From Monoraphidium neglectum (Eukaryota; Chlorophyta; Chlorophyceae; Sphaeropleales; Selenastraceae): a stretch of DNA of 16,650 nucleotides. Both the position numbers and the translations under genes were made by a program. The stretch is taken from assembly GCF_000611645.1 (NCBI RefSeq), contig NW_014012884.1:1-16650 (forward strand), in the 5' to 3' direction. The notes beneath the pieces are model-generated. The model made no database searches, was not told the origin of the DNA, and saw only the letters and a list, made by a program, of their open reading frames with translations. Below are positions 1-9,632 of this stretch, one piece after another. Position 1 is the first letter of the stretch; every line of letters begins with the position of its first letter.

Positions 1-104
1 GGACGGGCGCCTGGGCGGCAAGAGGCGGCGAGGGCGGTGCGGTGGAGTGTGGGATGCGTGCGATTGTTGCAGATCAGAGGGTTGCGCAGGGGGGCAGGGG
101 GTAC

Positions 105-1358
105 CTTTGGGAAGTCGTCCTGGCGAGCCAGCAGCTCAGCCACCACCTGCGGGGTGAGATGGGGCGCGGCCGCGCATGAGATTCGTCTGACGCGTGTGTG
201 CGTGTGTGTGTGCGTGTGCGCGCGCGTGTGTGTGTATGTGTGTGTGTTGTGTGTGATGTGCAAATTTAGGCTTACAATCATCCAAAGGCATTGGCTCCGA
301 AATAATTGCAACAGCTGCTGCGCTCGTGATCGGGTCAGCCGCCCCTGCTGCGCCCGCAGACCTGGGCGCCCCAGTCGCCCTGCGACACGCAGCAGGCCCG
401 CCGGGCAAGCGCCCGCGCCCCGCACAGGCAAGCACGACAGCACGCTCACCTCGGGATCCGTAGTTACGACCGTCTCGATCAGCGCCAGCTCGTCGTCCCA
501 CCCGCCGGCGCCCTCGCTGTCGCCGCTCGTGGAGAACGCCTCTGGCAGCACGAGCCGCACCGTGTCGCCCCACACCTCCTGCTTGCCCGGCGCGAACAGG
601 TTGTGCCACGCGTTGTACATGGGGACCTCATAGGGGCCCTTGAAGCAGAGCGCGTTGCCGAGGCCCGGCAGCGGCCGCGGGCCGCGGGGCGGCTGCTGCA
701 GCGGCGGCAGCTTGGCGGCCGCGTCGCTGAGCGCCGCGCCGGCGGTGGCGATGAGCAGCACGAGGCGCTGCGCGCAGCCGGAGGCGGCGTCGAGGGCGTC
801 CAGGGAGTCCAGGGTGGGCAGCAGCTCCTCGCGCGTCGACTCAAGGAAGACGCTGCGCATCGGGGCGCCGCGGGGGTGGGGGTGAGGGTGTGCACGCAAG
901 GTGGACGTGCGTGGGGGATCAGCAGGTGGCTGGCCACACGCGGGTGGCGGATGAACGTGCTCATGTTGTGACTTGTGCAGGACTTGTTCGACCCGAGCAG
1001 GACGCGTGTACATGTACAGGGGGCGTCGCGTAAGCGCGCCCGCGCGATGCCGCCTGGCTGCATCGGTCGGGTCGTTCGGTTGTTGGGTGCCGGGTGCTCA
1101 CCGCGGTGTCTCCAGGCCCAGCAGCGCCCCCACTGCCGCAATCAGGTCGCTGACTGGTCCCCGCCTGGGCCAACGAAGGACCTTGCCCTTGGGCGCATTG
1201 CCCGGCGAATCTACAAAGACCAGCAGCTGTAGGTAGGCCTGCGCGGGAGCTCCCGCGTCACTCTCGGTGACATCATACGATGTCAAATGCTTGTATGCGA
1301 CCACGGCAAGGGCCGCAGTCGCGGCTCCAGCCACTGCGACTGTGATCTCTCGTCCCAT
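105..1358 (-). CDS. Membrane-anchored CYP102/CYP505-like P450, N-terminal part (paralog A, partial)
   Basis: Three exons are visible: 1102-1358, 450-852 and 105-146 (234 codons). The last donor (aag|gtaccc) leads into an intron that reaches or passes the left edge, so the rest of the gene is outside. The start is the first ATG of the frame. Residues 5-22 form a hydrophobic segment rich in Ala and Val that looks like a membrane anchor. Residues 43-122 look like a beta-grasp fold. A Pro-rich hinge (KLPPLQQPP) precedes the P450 start, with the pattern WGDTVRL, GGWDDELALIETV, DPEVVAELLAR and DFPK. The same blocks occur in the plus-strand gene at 9633, which clearly continues into a CYP102-type P450-reductase. 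By inference this gene is also a P450, probably fused to a reductase and tethered to the ER membrane. The heme-binding region is not in the window, so activity cannot be judged. Its exon 2 is continuous where paralog B has an intron, and it has an intron after DFPK where B has none. Confidence 0.8.
191..260. repeat. (GT)n-rich microsatellite with CG interruptions
   Basis: About 70 nt of alternating purine-pyrimidine sequence (GT repeats with GC and AT interruptions) lie inside intron 2 (147-449) of P450 paralog A. Alternating GT/GC tracts can adopt Z-DNA and vary in length between strains. On the transcribed strand it reads as CA/CG repeats. The rest of this 303-nt intron holds nothing else recognisable. 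Confidence 0.9.
744..1232 (-). other. Probable beta-grasp (ubiquitin-like) domain in P450 paralog A
   Basis: Residues 43-122, split by an intron (853-1101). The order of predicted elements is: strand LQLLVFVDS, strand KVLRWPRR, helix VSDLIAAVGALLG, strand VFLEST, a loop with a short acidic stretch, and strand QRLVLLIAT. This strand-strand-helix-strand-strand order with a final hydrophobic strand is typical of ubiquitin-like folds. The fold is inferred from pattern only. I do not recognise a named family. Confidence 0.5.
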
Positions 1359-2441
1359 GCTTGCACCAAGTCGAGACGGTTACGATAAGAGGCTAAGAGG
1401 ATGGGAATCACAGACACGCGGCCCCGAAATCAAGCCGTTCGGGATATGGTCGAATACGAAACGGAAGGGTTGTGGGTGTGTTCGCGTTGAGCGAATGAAG
1501 GCAAGAAAAAGGTGTGACACGCCAACCCCATTGACGAAACGTCGCAGCACCACGGATCCTTTGTGAAACATCAACCCAAGGCAGGCGCCACGCGTGAGCA
1601 GAGGAGACGTTGAGTCATCTTCATCTTAGAAGCCCTGGGAAGTTGCCTGAACGCCATTCGATGGTACGCATGACGACACGCTCGCTCGCCGTTGCTCGTA
1701 TGCTTAAAAAAATTGCTGCGGGCTCTTCGTACGCAGTGCTTTGCGTGCTGCGAGCCAGCCTCTGCCGCTGGCCCAAAGGAGAAGGATGATGACGCTCGTA
1801 CGGGTTACTGCCCATGTGGTCGCCACGAGCCATGAGTGCATGGCACCTCGACCTCACGTGCGGTCAACGGCGCGGTCGTATGAACAGTGCCGGGCAGCAG
1901 CCGGCCAGATGGGGGGGACCGAACGCGCCCCAGTCCGAATGCACGGGGAGATGCTCACAGGAACGGGTCACTCAAAAGCACAAAGGGCTGCTTCAGGACA
2001 GGCATACCAAGACCATCCTGTGGCCGAATACGGCGCATATATACGGCGTGTGGCTGCACACGCGCCTTTCAGGGCAAAACCAGGCACAGGCTGTATATCG
2101 CGCGGGGGGCTCGCCGCGCCGCCAATGAAACTCGGGCTGCGCAAGGGTGACAATGCGGCTGTGCACCTCATGCCCTGCGCCGCCGCGCAAGCTGGCTCCC
2201 TCCAGAGCGGCTGGACGCGGGGCACAGGCCCCGCACCACTACACAAGAGAAAGCTCGCATTGGATTGCGACACGTCCGGCCGGCTGCGCCTAGTTCTGCT
2301 GCTGCCGCAAGCTGCCGCCGCTCGCCGCTGGCTGTTGTTGTTGTTGGGGTTCGTGACCGTTGGGCTCCCGGCCACGCTCGCGCCCGTAGATAGGTTTATT
2401 TGGGCTTAAACAAGTAAACGGCGGCCAGGCTTGCGCAAAGA
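1359..2441. other. Intergenic region with no recognisable gene
   Basis: This lies between the start of P450 paralog A and the CDC14 stop codon, both on the minus strand. It must hold the promoter and 5' UTR of paralog A and the 3' UTR of CDC14. Open frames here (for example plus 1741-2409) show no domain, no conserved motif and poorly biased composition, so I do not call them genes. A TATA-like string (gcatatatac, near 2035-2044) lies about 680 nt upstream of the paralog A start codon, which is too far to assign with confidence. Confidence 0.6.
2395..2400 (-). terminator. Possible AATAAA polyadenylation signal for CDC14
   Basis: The minus strand reads AATAAA starting 42 nt after the CDC14 stop codon. 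Green algae normally use TGTAA, and no TGTAA was seen on the minus strand between the stop codon and 1359. This is therefore the only classical-looking signal, and a weak call. Confidence 0.25.
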
Positions 2442-3823
2442 TCAGTAGTAGCTGCCGTTGCGTCCGTTCAGCGAGGATGACATCAGTGACCCAGGACCCC
2501 TGGAGGGCGCTCCGGTTGCCGAGCCACTGCCGCCGCTGCCGCCGGCGACGCCCTGCTGCAGCATAGCCGCCGGCACCTTGCGGGGCTGCCCGTTGGGCGC
2601 CAGCACGCGGACGATGTTGGACTGGGGCCGGCTGCCGTAAAGCGCACCTGCGGGTTTCGTGTTGGGTAAAATCGCCGCGGTGGTGGGGGTCGGTCAACGG
2701 CACGGCCACCTAACACAACGATTGCGGGTAGGCCTTGCACTCCAGGCCTTCCACTCTATGGCATCAGGAAAAAACCGTGCTCCCGCCCCAGCTGCTGTTT
2801 ATGAAACAGGCGCGTGCGAATGTCACCTGCCGCGGCCTGGGATGCCGCTCCGCTGCTGATGGATGTGCGCCACGCGCTAGAGAACATGTCAGCGCTCTGC
2901 CCCAGGTGCCCGTCAGGCAGGCCGCCCTTGGCCCGCGCCCCCGCCGCCGCCGTCTCCGCCTGCCCCTGCGCCCGCGGGCCGCCCGCCGTGCGCTCGCGCG
3001 GCGCCGACGGCGCGCGGCCGCGGGAGGAGGGCGCCGCCAAGGAGGCCGCCCCGGGCACGGCCGCGCGCGCGGCGGCCGCGGCCTGGGTCGCAGGCCGGCC
3101 GAAGGAAAGCGCCGACGCCAGCTGGCCGTGCGCCGACGCGCCAAGCACGCTGAAGAGGCTGGTGAACGGGTTGCCGCCGCCGCCGGACGCGCCGCCGCCG
3201 CTGGGCAGGGAGGCGCACTGCGGCGTCGACGCGCGCCCGCGGCTCTGGGAGGCCGACGGCCGCGCCGCCGCCGACGAGGGGCCGTGGCTGCTGCCCGGCC
3301 CGAGGTACGCCGCCGCGACTGCTGCAATGTTGCTGCTGCTGCTGCACCTGGCGGCGCCACCGCTGCTGCGGTTGCCGGCAACGCCTCCATACAAGGTCGC
3401 GGCAGCCGCGGGCTGCTGGGCCTGCTGCAGGGTGTGCTCCTGAGCATACTGCATCAGGGATAGGTCGCTGGGCGCCCTGCCCAGCCCGGCCCTGCTGCCG
3501 CCGGTGCCTGCGATGATTGAGGCCGAGGCGCTTGGCGCCCGCGCCGCTGTGCCGCCGCCGCCGCCGCTGCTGCCGCCATTCGCTCCGCGCGCCGCGCCGC
3601 CGCCGCTGCTGGTTTGCCTGCTGAGGAAGGCATCGCCGGTGGCGTCCACAGCCAAGCTGAACGGGCGCGCCGCCTGCTGCGCCGCCTGCTGCGGCTTCTC
3701 CGCCGGGCCCCCTGCCGTGGGGCCGGCAGCCAGCGTCCGCATGGAGCCCGCGCGGCTGGGCGCGGCGGGGCCCCACGCCAGGGGCGGCGGCGCGGGGCCG
3801 TGCGTGGCGCGCCACGCGTCGCC
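2442..3823 (-). other. Long low-complexity C-terminal tail of CDC14
   Basis: From about residue 340 to 738 the protein is rich in Ala, Gly, Ser, Gln and Pro with no recognisable domain, and is probably disordered. It contains a short hydrophobic island ([11 protein letters not shown]). It ends in a Ser/Gly/Asn-rich segment after a basic, hydrophobic stretch ([16 protein letters not shown]) in the last exon. That stretch is the only part of the tail that looks constrained. CDC14 tails commonly carry localisation and regulatory sites, but none is named here. Confidence 0.75.
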
Positions 3824-6520
3824 CTCCCTCCACATGATTGCCTGCATCTGCTGCAGGTAGTTCTGCTGGGGGCCGATGACCGATCCTGGCCGGCAGATCC
3901 TGATGTAACCAATCACCTCCTCAGCGGTGAAGCTGAGGGACTCAAGGTGGGAGAGGGTGGCGCGGACGCTTGTCGGCAAGAATACGCCGCAGGAAACAAG
4001 AGGATGCCTCGATGGTCATGCGCATGGTTTGGCAGTGCACCCATTTGTTCACACAGGCGCCCTGCCGCACATTCTGTGGCGCCACGGCTTGTGGATTGCG
4101 CAGACCGCCACGTCCCCACATTCCAATTGTGCACATGCGTGTCGAATGACAAACACCAGTCAAACGGCGCCCGCCCCATCAGCGCTTCATGGCCGCACCC
4201 GTAGTGCTTCATTATGTAGCTGCAGATCAGCACCCCAGTGCGGCCGAGGCCCGCCTTGCAGTGGATGGCCAGCGCGCCCGGCTCCTAGCGCACACGTCCC
4301 AGCGGAGGGCGCGGCGGCGGCGGGCGTCCTTCAGAGCGAGGCCGCAGCCGAACAGACAGCGCAGCAGGCCCCGACTCCGCGCCTGGTCGGGGCACAGGCA
4401 GCCGCACGGCGGCCCGAGGCGAGACGCGAGGCATGGCGAGCGACCCAGGGTGTGTGCAAGCCATGCCACCCACCTGCTCCGCCAGGTCGAGGAACCGCAG
4501 CAACAACTCTGTGGGGGGGCAGGAGCCGTCCGGGAAGTACAGCTCGTGGTGCCGCAGCCCGCCGTCGGTGAAGCGGCGGCGGTCGTACACCTGCGAGGAG
4601 CGGCACGACCGGCAGCAGGGGCACAAGCCTTGAGGGCTGTGGGGTGGTGCACGCAGGCGGCGCTGATGCAGGACAAGCAGGCGGGCCACAAGCACCTGTT
4701 GTCGGGGCCATCAAGTGGGGCAGGGCACGCTACACACGATAAGCTACATCATGCGGCACCTTTCCCCTCCTAAGCCACACCCAATTCAAGCGCCAGCCGG
4801 TCTGAGGCATTAGCATCTCCAGCCCCTCACCTTCTTGTTGAGCCGCACGACCGCCGTGACCCTGCGGCGGCGGTAGTAGTCCCAGTAGTCCTCTGGCACC
4901 ATCGCCCTGAAGCCCACGTACGCGTTGGGGCTGGCCGCGGGGCCGCTGAAGGCCGCCAGCTTCCCTGGGACGATCCAATTCAGGTCCCCATTCTCCACCT
5001 GCGGCAGGTTGACCAAGTCAACAGACTTCACGATGGCACAAACGCGACGCGTGCTGGGGGTGCGCTGCGGGTGCGCTACGTACCCTTGCTGCCGTTGTGG
5101 CGGCCCGTGCGCACACGGGCATCAACTGGCGCGACGTGCCTGCATGCGGGCGCGCCCACCTGCTCATAGTGCTCATACTCCTCAATGTCAAACCGCCACG
5201 CCCCGCCCCGAGCGTCAAGGAAGCCCGCTGCAGCCGCCTTCGCCAGGCCCCGCAGGCAGTGCTGTTCAAGGAGCGGATGTTTTTGTTGGAGGGATGCCAA
5301 TTAGGGTGGCATAACCGCATCTTGACGTCAGCGCTGGTGTTGGATGCAGGAGGGGGCGTCCAAGCTGGCATCCACGGAGCCTTGCAGGGGCCACCCGCGG
5401 CAGCCCAGCGCTGCTGGGGCGGGTCTGGCGCAGGCCCCCTCACCTCGACCTGCAGGTTGAAGCAGGGCGCCCCGCACGAGGCGTCCCGGAAGGGGGCAAA
5501 CGGCTTCAGCGCCGCGAGCGGGGTGAAGGCCGCCTCTGCGCTGCGGCCCAGCAGCAGGACCTGGAAGGCGCCCACCTGGAGATTGGGAGGTGGGGACATG
5601 GGGGCAAGCAGGCGGGTGAGCAGGTGGGCGTTTGCATCCACAGCCAAGATGTTATGGCACAGACGAACTGCGCTGCGACAGGTTGGCCGTGTGAGCGGGG
5701 GAAGAAGCAAGGCGCGTCTGTGTGCTGGACAGCCTTGTGGTCCAAAACCCATGCGCTCACCAGCACGGCTGCGTTTGCGCGCTGCTGGGTCTGGGCGCTG
5801 CAGTAGAGGTACAGCTGCTTGCCCCGCTGCTCGGCATCCTGCGGGGCGATTCGGGAGATGCAGTTGCAGGGCAGGCTGCCATTCAGGCAGAGACACGCAG
5901 CTGAGGCGGGTGTTGCCGCTGGACATTATTTCGAGCCTGGCAGCTCTCCATTGCCACCCGCTGACCCAGCCGTCCGCTGCGCGGCGTTTGCTTCTACGCA
6001 AATGGTAGTTTCTGACACCTCGCGCCCGCAAGACCATTCGACGCCACCCTCACAAGGCTACGCGTCTGCCGGTACGTCCATCCACCCAGCCCCACGCCTG
6101 GGGCGTACCTGCAGCAGCCTCGAGGTAATCTCGCAGAAGCGGTACGTCCTCCCCAGGTTCAAGGGCCCAAAGTCGGCGTAAAATGGCTCATACAGCTGCA
6201 TTGCAGGAAAGGGGGGTTGGCCGTGGTGAGGTCCAACAGAGGGGCGGGTGGGTAGCTGCTGTACCTCTCTCTGGGCGCACGCGCACATCCGCCGCGCCAG
6301 CAGCGCGCACCAGACTGCCGTCGATGCAGTACGCCATGTTGCTCGCTGCGATGGCAGAGCGCGATACGCTCTCCGAGCTTTTGACGGCCACCACGTAGTA
6401 GCGCCCCGGGATGATTTCCGCAGCCTGCAAGGGAGTCTCCCTCAGTCGTGGCTCGTCTTCGGCACGTCCGTGCTCAAGCAAGGGGCTACCGATCCCTACC
6501 TCTGCAAATTCGTCCATCAT
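2442..6520 (-). CDS. CDC14: CDC14-type dual-specificity protein phosphatase
   Basis: Eleven exons: 6500-6520, 6311-6424, 6109-6195, 5761-5838, 5444-5575, 5160-5261, 4831-4998, 4474-4590, 4199-4284, 2827-3932 and 2442-2647. They join to 2217 nt (738 residues) with all phases consistent. CDC14 enzymes remove phosphate from Ser/Thr-Pro sites made by cyclin-dependent kinases and act in mitotic exit, cytokinesis and, in several lineages, cilia. Family marks in order: [13 protein letters not shown] (47-59), YCS...QRANAAVL (A domain), [47 protein letters not shown] with general acid D255, [10 protein letters not shown] with nucleophile C282 and R288, and [13 protein letters not shown] (314-326). C282 and D255 are 27 residues apart, as are C314 and D287 of human CDC14B. 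The start is the first ATG. An extension through a TTG is unlikely in a eukaryote. The first exon has only 7 codons, so an extra upstream exon is possible. Confidence 0.95.
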
Positions 6521-6839
6521 TTTGTATGTCAACTCTTTGAAATGCCTCGCAGAGGCCTCTACTGCCCCGTAAGGGCCTTCGAGCAAAGAAAAACAGCCGG
6601 GCTTCTTCCGCCTGATACAACAGTAATCTTATGAGACATAGATATTCATCGTGTGCGATGGATACGCGGGATTAGGTAGATGCCGTGCTGCTCGCAGCTG
6701 GGCCGCCTACTCGACTGCCGCCCTTGGCCACTTCCCGCACGCCTCAAACGCTGGCAGTAGGCAGGCACGCCACGACGCTCTTCAACAGGGCATCACTTCC
6801 TGCGCAACGATTTTTACACGTTTGTCCCGCGGTCAGGTG
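6521..6839. other. Intergenic region between the TPR gene and CDC14
   Basis: A 319-nt gap in a tandem minus-strand pair. It must contain the 3' end of the TPR gene and the promoter and 5' UTR of CDC14. It is more AT-rich near 6600-6680. No TATA box or other named element is clear. Confidence 0.6.
6814..6818 (-). terminator. Candidate TGTAA polyadenylation signal of the TPR gene
   Basis: The minus strand reads TGTAA, the usual green-algal poly(A) signal, 22 nt past the TPR gene stop codon. It implies a very short 3' UTR, so it may be coincidental. Confidence 0.35.
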
Positions 6840-7025
6840 TCATCCCTCCTCGTCCTCATCTGCTGCAAAGCTCAGCAGCTTCTTGTCTTTCTTCGCAGCT
6901 GCGATGGGCCTGCCGACGCTTCCTCCACCTCTACTGGCCCCGCTGCTGCCCACACCAGCCGCCCCTCCGCTCCCGCGGCTGTTAGGAGCCTTGCCCGCGT
7001 CTGCAGACGCGCCGCCGCCGCTGCT

Positions 7026-7063
<38 letters not shown>

Positions 7064-8729
7064 CACCGCCGCCGCCCCGCTCCTTGCTGCTGGCGCTGCC
7101 GACCGCGCCCGCCGCCTCGCCGACCGCACCCTTGGGTCGCTTGGACGCAAACGTGTGCTTGTTCTCGCGCATCTGCTGCAGCTCCATGGCATAGGCCTGT
7201 ACACGCGACAAGGCGCAAGGGAGAGCGCCCGACCCTCTTGGCAGGACGACGCGAGCTCCGACCGAAGCGGCATGACTTGATGCCCCTGCAAACGCCGCGT
7301 ATCGCGCGTGCAACACCCCTGCCAACTGGCCAAGTTCACAACGCGAGACGTCTAGAGCGCCCGCAACCAGGGGCCCCACCTTGTCTTTGCCCCTGTGCAG
7401 CGTTTGGTCATCGGGCTCCAGCTTGAGCGCCGCCTCGTACGCCTCCCGCGCCTCGCCGTACCGCCGCAGCCCCATCAGCGCCGCCGCCGCGCGCGCGTGG
7501 CCCTTGGCCCAGCGCGGCTTGAGGCGCGTGACGGCGCGCGCGTCATCGAGGGCAGCCTGGTAGCGCTCCAAGGCGGCATACGCCGCAGAGCGGTTGGAGA
7601 GATACACCTCGCTGCTGCGCGGGGTTGATCGCGTTTGGCAGGTGCAGGAGAAGGGGCGGTTTTTTGGGCGGGGGGGAGGGGAGGTGGGTGGGAGCCGCAG
7701 CAAAGGGAGCATGCATCGACGCGTGGAGGCTAGTGGTCGCTGGTTGAAGGCCGCGCGGCAGGATGCCCCGTGCTGACGTGCGCGGCTGAGCTGGCGCGGC
7801 CCAGTGCGCCGAAAGGGACCGGTGACACTGCCACTCAGGCCTGACCTCAACGGGCCCCCAATCATCACTCAGGCTTGTCACCTGGGGTCGAGTTCAACGG
7901 CCTTGGTGAAGTGCAACACAGCAGCCTCATACTGCTTGGCGCCAAAGGCCTTGTTGCCCGCCTCCTTTTCAGCCGCGGCTTGGATCTGCGGGTGAGGTGT
8001 GTGGAGCGGGTGGCTCAGATGTCAGTGGGCGAAGCAGGCGCAGGGTGATGCCGCCCTGCACAGCACGAGCAAAACGGCAAGCCTGCCCGCGGCTGCACTG
8101 CCACCCCTCGACAGCATCAGCCCTGATCAATTATCCACCGCTTAGCTACGGTCAGCGAGATTTGAGGCAAGTGCTGCAGCTGTCGCCGGGGTACGGCTCC
8201 AGGCGCACCTTGTTCGTGACGCGCTCCCCTAGCTCAGCGGCCAGCTGTGGATTTTCCTGAAGAGCCCGTTGGATTGCTTCCTGCGTGGTGCGAGCAGGGG
8301 AAGTACGCACTTGGGCGGATGAGACGGTCGGGGGCGGAGTGCGCAAGGCTCCGGCCCCTTGCAATGAGGCTGAGGCCGCAATGACCAGCGTCTGCATGCA
8401 AGTAGTGCAGTTGCGGGTGCTGTGGCATCCTGGGCGGTACCGCCGGCAATAGTATCCCTCACCTCGTCGCCGCCGTCGTCGTCGCCGTCGCTGTCGTCGT
8501 CTGCTGGCCCTCGCCGCCGCCGGGGGTCGCCGCCGTCCAGGTCCCCCTCGTGGCCGCCCTCTGTTTGCGGGTCATCCTCTGAGGGCCCCTGCTTGCCCAG
8601 CATGTGGGCGTACGGCTGCAGGAACTTGGGCAGCTGCCTCTGGAAGTTGACGTTCACGCCGCCGCCGCGCCCACCGCCGGCGCTGCCGCCGCCGCGCATG
8701 CTGCCACCGCCCCGGCCGGCGCCGCCCAT
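6840..8729 (-). CDS. TPR co-chaperone-like protein with DUF4604-like ends
   Basis: Five exons: 8463-8729, 8209-8280, 7882-7985, 7380-7614 and 6840-7196. They join to 1035 nt (344 residues), all in phase. The start is the ATG at 8729. Residues 1-24 are Gly-rich, followed by VNVNFQRQLPKFLQPYAHML, an Asp/Gly-rich acidic stretch to 89, and a helix EAIQRALQENPQLAAELG. Three TPR repeats span about 114-222. The residues that form the Hsp70/Hsp90 EEVD-binding clamp in Hop TPR1 (K8, N12, N43, K73, R77) are all present at the same spacing as K120, N124, N155, K185 and R189. A MRENKHTFASKRPK segment, a poly-Gly linker and an acidic end (KLLSFAADEDEEG) follow. The first block and the end resemble the DUF4604/KIAA1143 family from memory, which is less certain than the TPR call. 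The inferred role is a cytosolic or nuclear chaperone adaptor. It starts 903 nt from the divergent P450 gene. Confidence 0.85.
7011..7076. repeat. Imperfect (CCG)n trinucleotide tract
   Basis: Plus-strand CCG/CCA repeats encode, on the minus strand, the Gly-rich linker (runs of up to ten Gly broken by Ser and Asp) in the last exon of the TPR gene. The length probably varies between strains. Confidence 0.85.
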
Positions 8730-9225
8730 GTGCTCGTCCCTGTCTTGGCTGCGGGCCTCTCCATACTGGTCTGTAAACCTGTGGTTGCAGCCCGATCACA
8801 CACTGTTTGCAAAGCAGACAATCCTCATCCACGGCAGCAGTTGTGTAGCGTGCGCTGCCTTGACATGGGCTCCCAAGTGGGCTCAAACCAAAACCGGCGA
8901 GCTGCATCGCTGCATGCTGCGGCCGCGTCGCACGCTGCTGCCACGTCGCCACACCGTTGTCGCACTCACTCGTGAGTCTTCTTGCGTTTGCCCATCGCTG
9001 TGGATACGGGGTGGCCAAGGTTGCCCTGGTGATGGCAATGCGCACCGTCCTACAGCACCGAGCAGTGCGCCGCCACCAGGTGTCGAGGTGTTCGAACCCA
9101 GCAGATGTTCGCCACGAGCACTGTTAGCGTGGCTTAGAAGACCACATATTCCTCCCTAAATCCAGGTCCAGAGAGCGAGAGATGCGCGCAAACGCTGCGA
9201 AGGGCAACGTGGCACTAGCAGGACA

Positions 9226-9243
9226 GAAGTGACAGATCACTTC
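9226..9243. repeat. Inverted repeat, 7-nt arms
   Basis: GAAGTGA (9226-9232) and TCACTTC (9237-9243) are perfect complements around a 4-nt spacer. This is a possible binding site for a dimeric regulator. Short arms like these can arise by chance. Confidence 0.5.
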
Positions 9244-9273
9244 CGCAAGGAGGGTCCAGGCTCGCAAAAAACC

Positions 9274-9285
9274 TTACGTACGTAA
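9274..9285. promoter_or_regulatory. Perfect 12-bp palindrome TTACGTACGTAA
   Basis: The palindrome contains two overlapping ACGT cores, the core bound by plant-type bZIP factors (TACGTA is the A-box form). It sits 348 nt upstream of the P450 start codon and about 545 nt upstream of the TPR start codon. The sequence is certain. The function is inferred. Confidence 0.5.
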
Positions 9286-9326
9286 TCATCAACCAGTTAA
9301 CAGCGATCATGGGAGACATGAAAACC

Positions 9327-9346
9327 CGACAAAAATGTTTTTGTCG
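9327..9346. repeat. Inverted repeat, 9-nt arms around TG
   Basis: CGACAAAAA (9327-9335) and TTTTTGTCG (9338-9346) pair perfectly around a 2-nt centre. It could be a dimer-binding operator-like site or form a cruciform. It is AT-rich in a GC-rich setting. Confidence 0.6.
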
Positions 9347-9372
9347 TGTTCCCGATTTTGTCATTCATGATC

Positions 9373-9382
9373 AGCAGCTGCT
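9373..9382. repeat. Perfect 10-bp palindrome AGCAGCTGCT
   Basis: It contains the CAGCTG E-box form. GC-rich genomes contain many such strings, so it is listed mainly because it falls in the palindrome cluster. Confidence 0.35.
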
Positions 9383-9632
9383 CTTGGCGCATCCAGGTTA
9401 TAACAGTGTGGTCCGCTTCTACCATATATTGCAAGCCGAAATCAAAAGTTGCACACCTTTCAAACACACACGAGCACCTGCCCTGGACACAACAGCCACT
9501 GTCACCCGGAGTCTTGAGCTGCGTTAGCCAGTCTGTACAGGCCCCTGTCCCAGTGTGAAACCGTGAACAGGCCTTATAGTGCACTTCCACTGCCCTAGAC
9601 TGAACTTCCCTTCTGTCCGCGCTGGGAATCTG

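Larger units (their letters stand above)
8730..9632. promoter_or_regulatory. Divergent intergenic region between TPR gene and P450 paralog B
   Basis: Both flanking genes are transcribed away from this 903-nt segment, so it should contain both promoters. No coding sequence was recognised. The part from about 9220 to 9450 is AT-richer than its surroundings and holds four short inverted repeats (listed separately). Weak TATA-like strings (catatattg near 9423, gttataac near 9398) lie about 210-240 nt upstream of the P450 start codon. Confidence 0.55.

Noticed and set aside
1741..2409. A 222-codon plus-strand open frame in the intergenic region
   Set aside because: No domain, no recognisable motif and no splice or promoter support. 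It is most simply CDC14 3' UTR and spacer read from the opposite strand.
2735..3463. Long plus-strand open frames opposite the CDC14 tail
   Set aside because: They lie antisense to the large CDC14 exon, have Arg/Ala-rich repetitive translations and match no family. They are a by-product of high GC and few stop codons.
5018..6037. A 339-codon minus-strand open frame across several CDC14 exons
   Set aside because: Only segments 5444-5575 and part of others are in the CDC14 frame. The rest reads through introns, and the spliced model fits the family far better.
9076..9105. GTTCGAACC string resembling a tRNA T-loop
   Set aside because: The flanking bases do not form the five-pair T stem on either strand, and no acceptor or anticodon arm fits nearby.
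9327..9346. Hairpin followed by T-rich bases as a bacterial-type terminator
   Set aside because: The sequence is eukaryotic nuclear DNA, and the repeat lies between two divergent genes, where no transcript is expected to end.
9579..9632. Upstream GTG-initiated extension of P450 paralog B
   Set aside because: A GTG start is unlikely for a nuclear gene. The open frame upstream of the ATG could instead reflect a missed exon, which is noted in the gene entry.
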